DNA of 64,000 bases from Candidatus Aalborgicola danicus (GTDB lineage: Bacteria > Pseudomonadota > Gammaproteobacteria > Burkholderiales > Burkholderiaceae_C), in contig JADJBC010000008.1 in assembly GCA_016703945.1 (NCBI GenBank), positions 186,001 through 250,000 of the forward strand, read 5' to 3'. A program made the position numbers and the translations under genes. Position 1 is the first letter of the stretch, and every line of letters begins with the position of its first letter. Below the pieces are notes generated by a model. The model was not told the origin of the DNA. It saw only the letters and a list, made by a program, of their open reading frames with translations, and searched no databases. This document shows positions 16,193 to 26,081 of this stretch, piece after piece.

Positions 16193-17797
16193 TCAGGCCT
16201 TCTTGGAGCGTTTGTCGAATGCTCCTGTGCAGGCGGCACGGGCGGGATCGGCCTCCGGTAATTTTTCACACACGCCTTTGAGCTGGGTGCTGAGCTTTTG
16301 CACAACCGCGGTATATTTCCCATCCGCATTCCAGGTGTGGATCTGAGCACCCATTTTTTCCAGACTACGACGATTGCGCTCGTAAAAAGTTTCAGGCGCC
16401 GCTTCTAGTTCACCAATCACCTGGGAGGCGGCTTTTTCGATGCGAGCGCTGTCTTGAGGCGCCATTTCGATCAGCTTGGCAACATAACCGCTGCCCCATT
16501 GCAGGCGAGTGGCAGGGCCAACCGAGCCGGCGTAGGCTTTCTCCGACCAGTCCAAAGCAGCCAGCTTGTCGCCACGGCGCTTGGCATTGGAAGATAAAAC
16601 CAGCATGTGGTAGTAAGATGAAACCGCCTTGGGCAGTTCTGCTTTCAACATCGCGTCCGAGGCGTCGACAAGTCCGACTTCACTCAAGAGATGCGCAGCA
16701 GACGGAATGACCGCTTGGCGTTCATACCGATCGGTCGCCGTCTGGTCTGCCTTGAGGGCAGCGGCTTGTGCCTGCGCCACCAGATCAGCGGACCACGTGG
16801 GCTTGGCGTCCTTGGTCTTTTCGATCTGGGCCAGCCCCACTTTTGCCTGCACGGCACCCAGTTGATCGGCCTTGGACAAAGACGAGTCCCCCGACAACCG
16901 GTCCAGCGCAGTGTTCAGGGCCGTGACCAACTGCGTACGTTCAGGACTACCCGCCGTTGTCAGACCATTGACGAGTTCATTGGTGTAGTAAGCCAAAATA
17001 TCAGCGTTCTGCCGGGCGCGCGGCTCATCACCCAAGATTTTCATCAGCATGGCTTGGCCAGCAATCTTGTCGACGCTCGCGGCCTTATCTCCCGCCGCCA
17101 AAACCAATGCGCGCAAACCGAGGCGCGTGGCCGCTTCCTCGTACTGGGTTGGACATTTTTTCGCCAGTTGCACCAGCGTTGGAACAAGCTCACTCTTGGG
17201 TAGAAGTTGTGCTTCATCGGTGTCCCAGGAATAAAATGCCAACAGACGCCATGCGTCAGCGGACAAGAGCGACTGCCCGCCCGCTGGTTCCGCCATGGCG
17301 GCCAACAAAGTTTCCTTGATGGGTTGGGTTGAGGCTAGCCCAAGCTTGAGCACTTGCATAAACTGCGCTGCGTCCACTTCACCCGGTAAACGTGTCAATT
17401 CCGTACCATCCGGCTTGAACAAAATGGTCGTTGGATAACCTCGTACCTTGAATTGCGTACCCAGTTTTTGTGCGCCAGGCGTATCACCATCCAAATAAAC
17501 AGGAATGAAGGCTTTGCTGCCCGCGACAAAATCCGGTCTGTTGAATACCGTGGCTTTGATCTGGTTGCATGGCGGGCACCAAACGGCGCCCCAGTAAAGA
17601 AATACCGGTTTGTTGTCGGCCTTAGCCTTGGCAAAAACGGCATCAAGACTGGCACCGTCCGGCTTCACCCATTCGATGCTGCTGGTGTGTGCCACTGCAT
17701 TGGATTGGGTCTGCGCAGCGCTTGGCGCTGTCTCCGGTGCTTTGGAACATGCCACGAACAATGCGGGCAAAGCTATGAACACGGCGATATGTTTCAT
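16193..17797 (-). CDS. Thioredoxin-like lipoprotein with large C-terminal helical region
   Basis: Periplasmic thiol-disulfide protein anchored as a lipoprotein: the signal 'MKHIAVFIALPALFVACSKAP' has a lipobox (FVAC). I chose the ATG at 17797, preceded by GGAAGG; an upstream ATG would bury the signal peptide. Residues about 40-155 form a thioredoxin fold with the active site 'WCPPC' and the cis-Pro loop 'VRGYPTTILF'. The remaining 370 or so residues are mostly helical and resemble TPR-like repeats without clear motifs. Cys pairs also occur near the C-terminus. Its redox partner is unknown. It is transcribed toward the TonB receptor. Confidence 0.85.
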   Translation of the reverse strand: MKHIAVFIALPALFVACSKAPETAPSAAQTQSNAVAHTSSIEWVKPDGASLDAVFAKAKADNKPVFLYWGAVWCPPCNQIKATVFNRPDFVAGSKAFIPVYLDGDTPGAQKLGTQFKVRGYPTTILFKPDGTELTRLPGEVDAAQFMQVLKLGLASTQPIKETLLAAMAEPAGGQSLLSADAWRLLAFYSWDTDEAQLLPKSELVPTLVQLAKKCPTQYEEAATRLGLRALVLAAGDKAASVDKIAGQAMLMKILGDEPRARQNADILAYYTNELVNGLTTAGSPERTQLVTALNTALDRLSGDSSLSKADQLGAVQAKVGLAQIEKTKDAKPTWSADLVAQAQAAALKADQTATDRYERQAVIPSAAHLLSEVGLVDASDAMLKAELPKAVSSYYHMLVLSSNAKRRGDKLAALDWSEKAYAGSVGPATRLQWGSGYVAKLIEMAPQDSARIEKAASQVIGELEAAPETFYERNRRSLEKMGAQIHTWNADGKYTAVVQKLSTQLKGVCEKLPEADPARAACTGAFDKRSKKA

Positions 17798-18194
17798 CGA
17801 AGCAAACCTTCCATTGGAAAAAACAGAATTGTGCGCCATTTTGGGGCGGTAGAGCTCTGCAACCCATTCAAGTCGACCCGTTTTTCACAAAGGAAAAAAA
17901 TCCCCCAAGCCTTTGCAGGTTTGGGGGATAAAGCAAAGTCTAAAGTCAACCTCGCCATGAGAAGCGACCCTCAGTCGCAATCCGGTAAAGCAATAACGAT
18001 GCCAACCAAGTCCGTACATCAAATGCTGCTTTACATTACGGAGTTTTTCTACAAGCCCCTACAAGACCATTTGGGAATGCGTTCTTCACAATTCGGTAAA
18101 ATGTAGGGCTTATCCCTTGGAGCCTACTGTTCATGCGTTCAGGCGCCGCGCGCAAAAACGCGTCGCCCCAAACGCGTTTTGAACGACGCCTGCC
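17798..18194. other. Divergent intergenic region, 397 bp
   Basis: No convincing gene was found between the thioredoxin-like gene and the J-domain gene. It contains a strong leftward terminator (17894-17928) with no obvious gene feeding it, and a TAAAAT hexamer at 18097-18102 that could be a rightward -10. A small hairpin (aaaacgcg/cgcgtttt, 18156-18181) lies just before the J-domain start. A 44-codon frame (18019-17885) reads through the terminator and is not believed. Confidence 0.5.
17894..17928 (-). terminator. Orphan Rho-independent terminator (leftward)
   Basis: On the minus strand a 12-bp stem (11 of 12 paired, tcccccaagcct with its partner) with loop ttgc is followed by seven Ts. It lies about 100 bp upstream of the thioredoxin-like gene start and points toward it. 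It must end either a small RNA starting in 17930-18190 or act as an attenuator in the leader of that gene. Confidence 0.75.
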
Positions 18195-18476
18195 GTGAAA
18201 GACCATTACGCATCGTTGGGTATCAGCAGCGGCGCAAGCTTGGCTGATATCAAAAAAGCATTCAGGCAGCAGGCCTCGCTTCATCACCCGGACAGAAACG
18301 CCGACCCCGACGCTCCGGCGCGTTTTAGAGCCGTGCAAGAAGCATACGACGTGTTGTCGGACGAGACAAAGCGGCAGGCCTATGACGACAACCGTCGCCG
18401 AAGTTTGCTGGACAGCCCGATCGACACGGCCCGCGAAATCTGGAACAACTACTTCAACCGCATCCTGGAAAACTGA
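18195..18476 (+). CDS. Short J-domain protein (DnaJ-like, type III)
   Basis: A 93-residue protein that is almost only a J domain. Helix I '[24 protein letters not shown]' leads into the essential HPD tripeptide (about residues 31-33), then '[21 protein letters not shown]'. There is no Gly/Phe region, zinc finger or substrate-binding domain, only a 25-residue tail. It should stimulate an Hsp70 (DnaK) ATPase for a specific client. The start is GTG; a stop codon lies in frame five codons upstream, so no longer start exists. Six bases separate it from the next gene, making it the head of a four-gene operon. Confidence 0.88.
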   Translation: MKDHYASLGISSGASLADIKKAFRQQASLHHPDRNADPDAPARFRAVQEAYDVLSDETKRQAYDDNRRRSLLDSPIDTAREIWNNYFNRILEN

Positions 18477-18482
18477 AACTGC

Positions 18483-19010
18483 ATGACCATCTCCCCTTAC
18501 TTTCGCCACCTTCGTTCGGCTTACGCGTCTGAGCTCGATGACCTGACATTTGACTCTGAAGGAGCGCACGTGCTGGACAAACGCCTGGTACAGCGGCGCA
18601 AGGAAATGGAGTTCTTGGTCCACATGATGGAGATCAGCCCAGAAATGGTGGCAACGGTTTTTCACAAAGGCTTTCGATTTACCTCACCGGCAACGATGGA
18701 CCACCTGTTGTCGCTGGAGGCGGACGAGTTTCCCGACTGGCACGATTTGACCCATGCCGTGCACATGGAACCTTGGACCCGCCCCCTGGTTGCCATCGTG
18801 CAAAAACATGACATGGGCGAATGGTTTTTGACCGTAGCAGCGGCTCTGGAATATTTGAACCAAAAGCCTGAAGCGCCTCAATCGACTGAAACCGATGCGT
18901 CAGACGACGCGGATGAACCGATGGACGAAGAAGAACGCGAAGCCAAAGCCCGCGAAGATGCCGGTGCCGACTGGATGGTCGAGCAAGGTTTTGACCGCAA
19001 GGAGTCGTAA
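18483..19010 (+). CDS. Hypothetical protein, J-domain operon gene 2
   Basis: A 175-residue cytosolic protein without recognisable family. It has 'DDLTFDSEGAHVLDKRLVQRRKEMEFLVHMMEISPEMVATVF' in the first half, a compact predicted globular middle, and an acidic tail with many Asp and Glu residues (about residues 135-160), ending 'ADWMVEQGFDRKES'. No signal peptide or membrane segment. Six bases from the J-domain gene and two bases from the next gene, so translation is probably coupled. Function unknown; its place in the operon suggests that it is a client or partner of the J protein. Confidence 0.7.
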   Translation: MTISPYFRHLRSAYASELDDLTFDSEGAHVLDKRLVQRRKEMEFLVHMMEISPEMVATVFHKGFRFTSPATMDHLLSLEADEFPDWHDLTHAVHMEPWTRPLVAIVQKHDMGEWFLTVAAALEYLNQKPEAPQSTETDASDDADEPMDEEEREAKAREDAGADWMVEQGFDRKES

Positions 19011-19012
19011 GC

Positions 19013-19759
19013 ATGAGCAACCTCGCCCTGATCGCTAAAACGCAAAGCCTGATCGCTTTGGGTGACATCATTGGCGCCGAATCGGCCCTGGTGGAATTGG
19101 CCGACGCCGAGGGTGATGGCGCCCTGATGGTGGTACTTGAACAGTTGCCGCCCAAGGACATCCTGGCTGTGATTCGCGAATACGACAACTCCAAAGAATC
19201 GGTCATCAACCTGCTGGTGACACCCGAGATGTTTGCCCGCGCCGTGGTCATTGAAAAGCAATACAAGGACCTGACCCGCACCCATCTGCGCGGTATGGTG
19301 AATTCGGTCATCTTCCGTGAAGACGGCAATCCCGTCGAATTCCTGGTGGCCATCGGCGAACTCGAAGGCGGTAGCGAGGCCCTGGCCGACTATTTTTCCG
19401 AAAAGTGGAGCCGCATCGAGGCCTTTGCCCGCACTGGCACCTTTGACTCGGTGGAAGACGACGGCGAAATGTTGTCCGAAACCGCCCTGCTGTCGAGTGC
19501 CTATGTGCCGCCCAAGCTGGAGCAGGACGAAGTGGCTGACCAGGACTGGATGCAGCTGGCCTGGCTGCTGCGCTACGAGTGCCCAGACCTGTTCATCGAA
19601 ACCGTGATGGTGCTGCGTGCCAAGGCCCGTGCCCACGACCTGGGTCTGGAGGACGAGGAAGAAGCCGAAGAGGACGACGGCAAGGTGGAGACTGGCGACA
19701 CCGACCGCGGCAAGGCCACGCCCGCCGCGCGAGATGACGACGAGGAATCCGCCATCTAG
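19013..19759 (+). CDS. Hypothetical acidic protein, J-domain operon gene 3
   Basis: A 248-residue cytosolic protein, not recognised. The N-terminal half is helical ('LIAKTQSLIALGDIIGAESALVELADAEGDGALMVVLEQLPPKDILAVIREYD'), reminiscent of a TPR- or HEAT-like fold but without clear repeats. The middle contains 'KWSRIEAFARTGTFDSVEDDGEM'. The C-terminal 45 residues are a highly charged Glu/Asp tail (DEEEAEEDDGKVETGD). Such tails are found in some chaperone and DNA-mimic proteins, but that is only a resemblance. Three bases separate it from the next gene. Confidence 0.7.
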   Translation: MSNLALIAKTQSLIALGDIIGAESALVELADAEGDGALMVVLEQLPPKDILAVIREYDNSKESVINLLVTPEMFARAVVIEKQYKDLTRTHLRGMVNSVIFREDGNPVEFLVAIGELEGGSEALADYFSEKWSRIEAFARTGTFDSVEDDGEMLSETALLSSAYVPPKLEQDEVADQDWMQLAWLLRYECPDLFIETVMVLRAKARAHDLGLEDEEEAEEDDGKVETGDTDRGKATPAARDDDEESAI

Positions 19760-19762
19760 CCG

Positions 19763-20974
19763 ATGAAGACCGCATCACCGCCCCACTCCATTTCGCTGTT
19801 TGATGCGCGCCCCTTCTTCGAGAAGGCGCTGGTCTATGGCGTGCAACACGGCATTCTGGACCAGGCCAGACTGGAAACCATCCGCAACGATGCACCCAAG
19901 GGCATGGTGCAGATTGCACGTTACTTCGGCACCGAATTTTTGCGGCCCGAACTGGAAAAAGCGCGAGACCGCATGGTCAACCTGGTCAGCCTCTATCTGG
20001 AACACAGCAGCGGCGGCGACTTGCAACGGGCCGCTGAGTCCCTGCGCGACCACTCTCTCCTGTCGCGCTCCAAGGGCGGCTCGGACATGCTTAAGGCCCT
20101 GATCGCCATGCCACAGAACAGCCACTTCGGCATGCATGAGTCAGGCGGATTCACCGATGAGCAGATTCCGCTGCTGGCCCGGTGGTCACTGCGCACTTTG
20201 CCTGATTACCAGACCGAACTGGCCAAGCGCCGCCAGGTTGCCCTGCTGGTGGACGCCGCCATCTGGTTCGCGGAAACGCTGGGGCGGGACGAGTCGGATC
20301 TGCAAGACGCGGGTAAAGATGCCGAAGCGGTCATCCGCACCGGTTTGCTGGCCCTGGCAAACCGTCGCAAGGAAATGCCCAATTGGGCGGAGTTCGAAAA
20401 AATGATTCTGGCAATCCGCAGGAGGCCCGCTGACCTGGATATTGCGTTGCCAAAAGGTCTACCTGGTGCCTTAAGCAAGGCTGTTGAGTCGGTCCGTTTG
20501 ACCGTTGTTGCCGATCTACCGAAAATTTTCGACACCAGCATCTCACCCCACAAACAGTTCGAACAGACACCGGCTTTTATGGGGCGCTACTTCTGGCTCG
20601 ACGACGCGATTGGTGATGTCGACCACTTTGATCGATCTGCCTCCGCTGTGTGGGACAAAGTCACGCAGGGGCACGGTGACGACAGTTCTTTGTTGACATT
20701 GTTCCTGTGCCTGGCCGCCGGCAGTGCGCCCAAAACCCTGTTGACGGAAAAATCCGCCGGCACATTGATTCGCAAAATCCGCAAATCTGGGCTGAAGGCT
20801 GACCTGACCCACCAATACATCCAAAACCATGCGCCCCACCACCGGCAGGCCGACTACATCCATCTATGGGAGTCCTTTCTGGGCGAATCCCGGTCCACGT
20901 TGGAAAGCGACTTTGACTATGCTTTAAAGGATGCATTGGCCCTGTTGCGGCGCGAATGCAATGTATTACCCTAA
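19763..20974 (+). CDS. Hypothetical protein, J-domain operon gene 4
   Basis: A 403-residue cytosolic protein of unknown family. It begins 'SISLFDARPFFEKALVYGVQHGILDQARLETIRNDAPKGMVQIARYFG'. A long mostly helical body has several Trp and His residues, with 'HHRQADYIHLWESFLGESRSTLESDFDYALKDALALL' near the end. Neither a nucleotide-binding nor a catalytic motif was found. It is the last and longest gene of the four-gene unit and is separated by 39 bp from the DsbG-like gene. A structural search would be the best way to identify it. Confidence 0.7.
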   Translation: MKTASPPHSISLFDARPFFEKALVYGVQHGILDQARLETIRNDAPKGMVQIARYFGTEFLRPELEKARDRMVNLVSLYLEHSSGGDLQRAAESLRDHSLLSRSKGGSDMLKALIAMPQNSHFGMHESGGFTDEQIPLLARWSLRTLPDYQTELAKRRQVALLVDAAIWFAETLGRDESDLQDAGKDAEAVIRTGLLALANRRKEMPNWAEFEKMILAIRRRPADLDIALPKGLPGALSKAVESVRLTVVADLPKIFDTSISPHKQFEQTPAFMGRYFWLDDAIGDVDHFDRSASAVWDKVTQGHGDDSSLLTLFLCLAAGSAPKTLLTEKSAGTLIRKIRKSGLKADLTHQYIQNHAPHHRQADYIHLWESFLGESRSTLESDFDYALKDALALLRRECNVLP

Positions 20975-21013
20975 TCCAAACCCACCTTTTTCTTAAACAC
21001 GACCTCCTAGCCC

Positions 21014-21598
21014 ATGCAATTACACCGCTTTCTACTCGTTTCTACCACCGTCCTTTCGCTCTTTTTGGGAGGCTGTTCACGCCAGGAAGGACCGGCGGCG
21101 GACAAGGCTGTCAAACGCGAGGTGTCCGTTCAAACAGTTGCCGCGGAAGGCAAGGGATTTGCGGTTGGTGCGTTGATGAGCGCCAATGCCGTCTACGTGT
21201 TCTTCGATCCACAATGTCCCCATTGTGGTCACCTGTGGCAGGCGTCATTGCCGCTTCACAAGAAAGTGAAATTTGTGTGGATTCCAGTGGCCTGGATCAA
21301 TGCGTCCAGTTTGTCGCAGGGCGCAGCACTGTTGACCTCCGCCAATCCATTGGCGCTCATGAGCGAACACGAAACATCACTGCTTGCAGGGCGAGGCGGG
21401 ATTGCGGCTTCCTCCAGCGTCTCTTCGGAGGTGGAGCAAACCATCAAGACCAACACGAAGCTATTGGGCAGCTTTGGCGCAGAATCCGTTCCATTTGTGG
21501 TCTTCAAGAACGCCACAACGGGCCAAACCATCAGCCGCGATGGGGCCATGACAACTGCCGCACTGGCGCAATTTGCAGGAGTAGACGTTAGCCCCTGA
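21014..21598 (+). CDS. DsbG/DsbC-like thiol-disulfide lipoprotein
   Basis: Likely periplasmic disulfide isomerase or reductase of the DsbA/DsbC-like thioredoxin superfamily, 194 residues. The signal peptide 'MQLHRFLLVSTTVLSLFLGGCS' has a lipobox (LGGC), so it is membrane-anchored. The active site is C-P-H-C in 'VFFDPQCPHCGHLW', and the cis-Pro loop is 'AESVPFVVFKN'. It lacks the N-terminal dimerisation domain of DsbC/DsbG. Its 39-bp distance from the J-domain operon leaves it unclear whether it belongs to that unit. Confidence 0.85.
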   Translation: MQLHRFLLVSTTVLSLFLGGCSRQEGPAADKAVKREVSVQTVAAEGKGFAVGALMSANAVYVFFDPQCPHCGHLWQASLPLHKKVKFVWIPVAWINASSLSQGAALLTSANPLALMSEHETSLLAGRGGIAASSSVSSEVEQTIKTNTKLLGSFGAESVPFVVFKNATTGQTISRDGAMTTAALAQFAGVDVSP

Positions 21599-21643
21599 TA
21601 CCCCGCTGTCGATCAAAAACTCCGAATAGCACAGAGACTGAAA

Positions 21644-22252
21644 TCAGAACTTCGCGTCGACAGCCTTCTCAATGGCGGCAACCAGCTGTGGGTTGTTAGG
21701 CTCAACATTGCTTGCATAACTATTCAGCACCGTGCCGTTTCGGCCCACCAGGTACTTGTGAAAATTCCATTTCGGCTCTGCCCGGGTGGCCGCGAAAAGG
21801 GCTGCATACAGGGCATTGCGCCCGTTCCCTTTAACTTCGGATTTCGAAAACATGGGGAACTTCACGCCATAGGTGTTGAAGCAGAAGTCCGCAATGTCTT
21901 TGGATGAACCTGGCTCCTGTTGACCAAACTGGTTGGAAGGAAAACCCAACACCACCAAGCCTTTGCTGTGGTACTTGGCGTGCAAGGCTTCCAGCCCTTC
22001 GTACTGGCTGGTAAACCCACAATAGCTGGCTGTATTGACGACCAGCAATACCTTGCCCGCGTACTGACACAAATTTTGGGGTACGTCATCCTGCAAGCGT
22101 GGGAACTGGTGCTGCAAAAGGGCTGGGCAGGTCGCCGGTGCTGCAACTTGAACCGGGGCCGCTGGGGCCGTCTGCGCCATGGAAGCCGCCGTAGCAGCCA
22201 GCCCGACCGTGCATGCCCAAAGAGCACGTGTAAAAAAGTGTTTTTTAGTCAT
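21644..22252 (-). CDS. Glutathione peroxidase family protein, exported
   Basis: Cysteine-type glutathione/thioredoxin peroxidase of 202 residues. Unlike most bacterial members it has an N-terminal signal sequence ('MTKKHFFTRALWACTVGLAATAASMAQ') and an extra 25-residue Pro/Ala segment, so it probably works in the periplasm. The catalytic tetrad motifs are 'VNTASYCGFTSQYEGLE' (peroxidatic Cys), 'GFPSNQFGQQEPG' (Gln), and 'KWNFHKYLVGRNG' (Trp-Asn). It lies convergent to the DsbG-like gene with a 45-bp gap, in a stretch with several other periplasmic thiol proteins. Confidence 0.93.
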   Translation of the reverse strand: MTKKHFFTRALWACTVGLAATAASMAQTAPAAPVQVAAPATCPALLQHQFPRLQDDVPQNLCQYAGKVLLVVNTASYCGFTSQYEGLEALHAKYHSKGLVVLGFPSNQFGQQEPGSSKDIADFCFNTYGVKFPMFSKSEVKGNGRNALYAALFAATRAEPKWNFHKYLVGRNGTVLNSYASNVEPNNPQLVAAIEKAVDAKF

Positions 22253-22349
22253 GCGCCCATTATGAATGGAGCCTGGTATTTGAAGAAAACTCCTTGTGGC
22301 TGCAGGTTTCCAGCATTGACGCTACCCAATAAGAACGCTCTTTATCGAA

Positions 22350-22877
22350 TCAGGGTGCCAGACGTATGGTGTAGACAACGGACGTAATCTTCCAGCCCTG
22401 TTCCGTACGCACCAGCAACCATTTCTCCCTTCCACTGTTCATCGGCTTTGCATTGGACAGGTAGACGTAGTCAAACGAGACGGACGCAACCTCGCCATCG
22501 GTATCCATCTGGATATCCGAGAACGTTTCTTCTTCGGCGTCGCTGCTTGCGATGATGCCGTCAATAAAGGCGACGAAATTGTTGTCCGGGCGATGGCGGG
22601 CCTTGATGGCTTGTGGCCGGGTGGTTCTGATGCGTTCCAGGCTTGGATCGTCAACGACCGCTTGCCAGGTGATCGCCTCGGGCTTGTCCGAGAAAAACAA
22701 GCCCATAAACGCGGCCTTGTTTTTCTGGATGATCGAAGTTCTGAAGATCTCAACAACCTGTTGCACCGCCACCAGATCGGCCGCGTTATTGGTCGTTTGA
22801 AGCGTACCGTGACACCCTGTGCAAAGCGCCATCGTTGCGATGACGGCTAAACAAACGGTGAGAACGCGGCCCGTCAT
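22350..22877 (-). CDS. NTF2-like lipoprotein, unknown function
   Basis: A 175-residue lipoprotein: signal 'MTGRVLTVCLAVIATMALCTGCHG' with lipobox (CTGC). The mature part looks like an NTF2-like (SnoaL/DUF4440-type) domain. It has an N-terminal helix 'VAVQQVVEIFRTSIIQKNKAAFMGLFF', a central strand pair, and the C-terminal 'EKWLLVRTEQGWKITSVVYTIRL', the hallmark ending of such folds. The ATG follows the purL stop directly (TAG then ATG), so it is probably the last gene of the purL transcript. No enzymatic residues can be assigned. Confidence 0.75.
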   Translation of the reverse strand: MTGRVLTVCLAVIATMALCTGCHGTLQTTNNAADLVAVQQVVEIFRTSIIQKNKAAFMGLFFSDKPEAITWQAVVDDPSLERIRTTRPQAIKARHRPDNNFVAFIDGIIASSDAEEETFSDIQMDTDGEVASVSFDYVYLSNAKPMNSGREKWLLVRTEQGWKITSVVYTIRLAP

Positions 22878-23673
22878 CTATCCAACCCAACGCCTGGCGT
22901 TGTGCCAGAGCTGCATCCATGGGCTGTGCGCATCGGCATCCAGCCCGCTCCAGCTCATCTGGATGTTGCGGAACACGCGCTCGGGGTGCGGCATCATCGC
23001 CGTGAAACGGCCATCCGCCGTGGTCACGGCTGTCAGGCCGCCCGGGCTGCCATTCGGGTTGAACGGATAGGCCTCGGTGGCAGCACCGGTGTTATCGGTG
23101 AAGCGCATCGCCGCAATGGCTTTGGCCGCATTGCCGCGGTACTTGAAGTTGGCATAACCCTCGCCGTGCGCAACGGCTATGGGCAGGCGCGTGCCCGCCA
23201 TGCCTGCGAAGAACAGTGACGGTGACTCCAGCACCTCGACCATGCTCAGCCGCGCCTCGAAGCGTTCGCTCTGGTTGGTGGTGAAGCGCGGCCAGTCCTG
23301 CGCGCCGGGAATGATGTCGGCCAGCTCAGCAAACATCTGGCAGCCGTTGCAGACACCCAGGCCAAAGGTATCGGTGCGGCCAAAGAAAGCCTTGAATTGG
23401 TCGGCCAGCGCAGGGTTGAAGGTGATGGAGCGCGCCCAGCCGATGCCGGCGCCCAGCGTGTCGCCATAGCTGAAGCCGCCACACGCCACCACGCCCTTGA
23501 AGTCGGCCAGATTCGCGCGACCCGTTTGCAGGTCGGTCATGTGCACGTCAAAGGCTTCAAAACCGGCCTCGGTAAAGGCATAGGCCATTTCCACATGCGA
23601 GTTGACGCCTTGCTCGCGCAGCACGGCCACGCGGGGGCGGCTGAGCAGCAGCGCGGGGCTTGCGGGTGTCAGA

Positions 23674-23735
23674 TATGCTACTGATTTAGTAGCGTCTTGT
23701 GTAGATTCCACGAGGGCTAGAGGCTGATTTGACTC
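23674..23735 (+). repeat. 60-bp dispersed repeat, copy 3 (inside purL, linker)
   Basis: It reads tgctactgatttagtagcg, then 'gattccacgagggctaga'. The first part forms a perfect stem GCTACT/AGTAGC. It is read in reverse within purL as 'QPLALVESTQDATKSVAY', just before the conserved glutaminase start 'RPRVAVLREQGVNSH'. Confidence 0.85.
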
Positions 23736-26081
23736 TGAACCTTTGCCCTGTGGCAGGTAAATGTGCAGGCCTGGGTCGGCCAGCGCACCGGCAGCCGCGT
23801 GCTCGGCATCGGCACAGGCGGGGTTGTCGCGCTGCTGGCAAATCTTCCAGCTCACGGCGTCCCAGACCTGGTGCAGATCGGCCAGCGGCGCCTTGAAGAT
23901 GGCCTTGGCATCGCGCCAGATTTGCAGCTCGTTCTTGCCAGCGTCGATCTCAGACGATGCGGGCCGGGTCTTGCCAATGAAGTGGCTGTGTGCCGACAGG
24001 CCGTGCTCGCGCAATGTGGCCATCACCTCGGAGCGCTCTGCGGTGCGCACCTGCAACACAACGCCCAACTCTTCGCTGAACAAAGCCTTGAGAGTCAACT
24101 CTTCGCGGCGGGCACCCACCTGGCCCGCCCAGTTTTTGCTGTCGCCCACGTCCATGCGGCTGTCGGAGATGCCGTCGCCCTCGGTGACCAGCATGTCCAC
24201 GTTCAGTGACACGCCGACACGGCCGGCAAAGGCCATCTCGGCCACAGTGGCCAGCAGACCGCCGTCGCTGCGGTCGTGGTAGGCCAGGATCTTTCCCTGC
24301 GCGCGCAAGGCGTTCACGGCGTGCACCAAATTGACGAGGTCCTTGGCGTCGTCCAGATCAGGCACAACATCCACCCACCTGGTTCAGCGTTTGCGCCAGG
24401 ATGCTGGTGGCCATGCGGTTCTTGCCGTGGCCCAAATCGACCAGCACCAAAGTGGTGTCTTCGGATGCATCCAATTGGGGCGTCAGCGTGCCGCGTACAT
24501 CGGCCAGCGTGGCGAAGGCGCTGACGATCAGGGAGACGGGGGACGTGACCTTCTTCGCCACGCCAGCCGAACCCAACGCGCCGCCAGAGGGGCTAGCCGA
24601 TGGCTCGGTCCACTGCGTGCGCATGGACAACGAATCCTTGCCGACGGGGATGGACACGCCCAGCGCCGGGCACAGCTCCAGGCCCACGGCCTTGACGGTG
24701 GCATACAGCGCGGCATCTTCACCGGGCTCGCCGCAAGCGGCCATCCAGTTGGCTGAGAGCTTGACACGGGGCAGTTCAATCGGCGCGGCCAACAGATTGG
24801 TAATCGCCTCGGCCACCGCCATGCGACCCGATGCGGGGGCGTCCAGGGCCGCCAACGGTGTCCGCTCGCCCATAGACATGGCTTCGCCAGCAAAGCACTT
24901 GAAGTCGGCCAGTGTGACGGCACAGTCCGCCACCGGCACCTGCCAGGGGCCGACCATCTGGTCGCGGTGGGTCAGGCCGCCGACGGTGCGGTCGCCAATG
25001 GTGATCAGGAAACGTTTGGAGGCGACGGTTGGGTGGGCCAGCACATCGATGACGGCCTTTTGCAAATCCACACCGGTCAGGTCCAGCGGTTTGAAGGTGC
25101 GGGAAACCGTCTTCACATCGCGGTGCATTTTTGGAGGTTTGCCCAGCAAGACGTTCATGGGCATGTCGACCGGAGATTCGGCGCCCTCGTCCACCAGTTG
25201 CAACTGGCGTTCTTCAGTGGCCACGCCAATCACGGCAAACGGGCAGCGCTCGCGTTCGCAAAGGGCTTGAAACTGCTCCAGCGACTCGGGGGCGATGGCC
25301 AAGACGTAGCGTTCCTGGCTCTCGTTGCACCAGATTTCCTTGGGCGCCATGCCGGACTCTTCGAGCTTCACGGCGCGCAGGTCAAAGCGGGCACCACGGC
25401 CGGCGTCGTTGGTCAGTTCGGGGAAGGCGTTGGACAGGCCACCAGCGCCCACGTCGTGGATCGCCAGAATGGGGTTTGTGCTTCCCTGAATCCAGCACTG
25501 GTTGATGACCTCTTGCGCCCGGCGCTCAATCTCGGGGTTGCCGCGCTGCACCGAGTCAAAGTCGAGGTGCGCCGCATTGGCGCCTGTGGCCATGGAGCTG
25601 GCCGCACTGCCGCCCATGCCGATACGCATACCGGGTCCACCCAGCTGGATCAGCAGGCTGCCGGCGGGGAATTCGATTTTGTGGGTCTGGGTGGCGTCGA
25701 TAACGCCCAGGCCTCCGGCGATCATGATGGGCTTGTGGTAGCCGCGCTGCACGGTGTCCACGTTGCTGGCCACGCTCTGCTCGTATTCGCGGAAGTAGCC
25801 CAACAGGTTGGGTCGGCCAAACTCGTTGTTGAAGGCGGCTCCGCCCAACGGGCCCTCGGTCATGATCTGCAGCGGGCTGGCAATGTGCTCGGGCTTGCCG
25901 AAGTCCCCGCCCCAGAGTTTGGACACGGTAAAGCCAGTCAAACCGGCCTTGGGCTTGGATCCGCGGCCGGTGGCACCTTCGTCGCGAATCTCGCCACCCG
26001 CGCCGGTGGAGGCGCCAGGGAAGGGACTGATGGCTGTGGGGTGGTTGTGGGTCTCCACCTTCATCAGGATGTGATTCGTCT

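Noticed and set aside
17885..18019. A 44-codon open frame on the minus strand upstream of the thioredoxin-like gene
   Set aside because: It reads through a strong terminator hairpin and T-run and has no ribosome binding site; a non-coding transcript is more likely.
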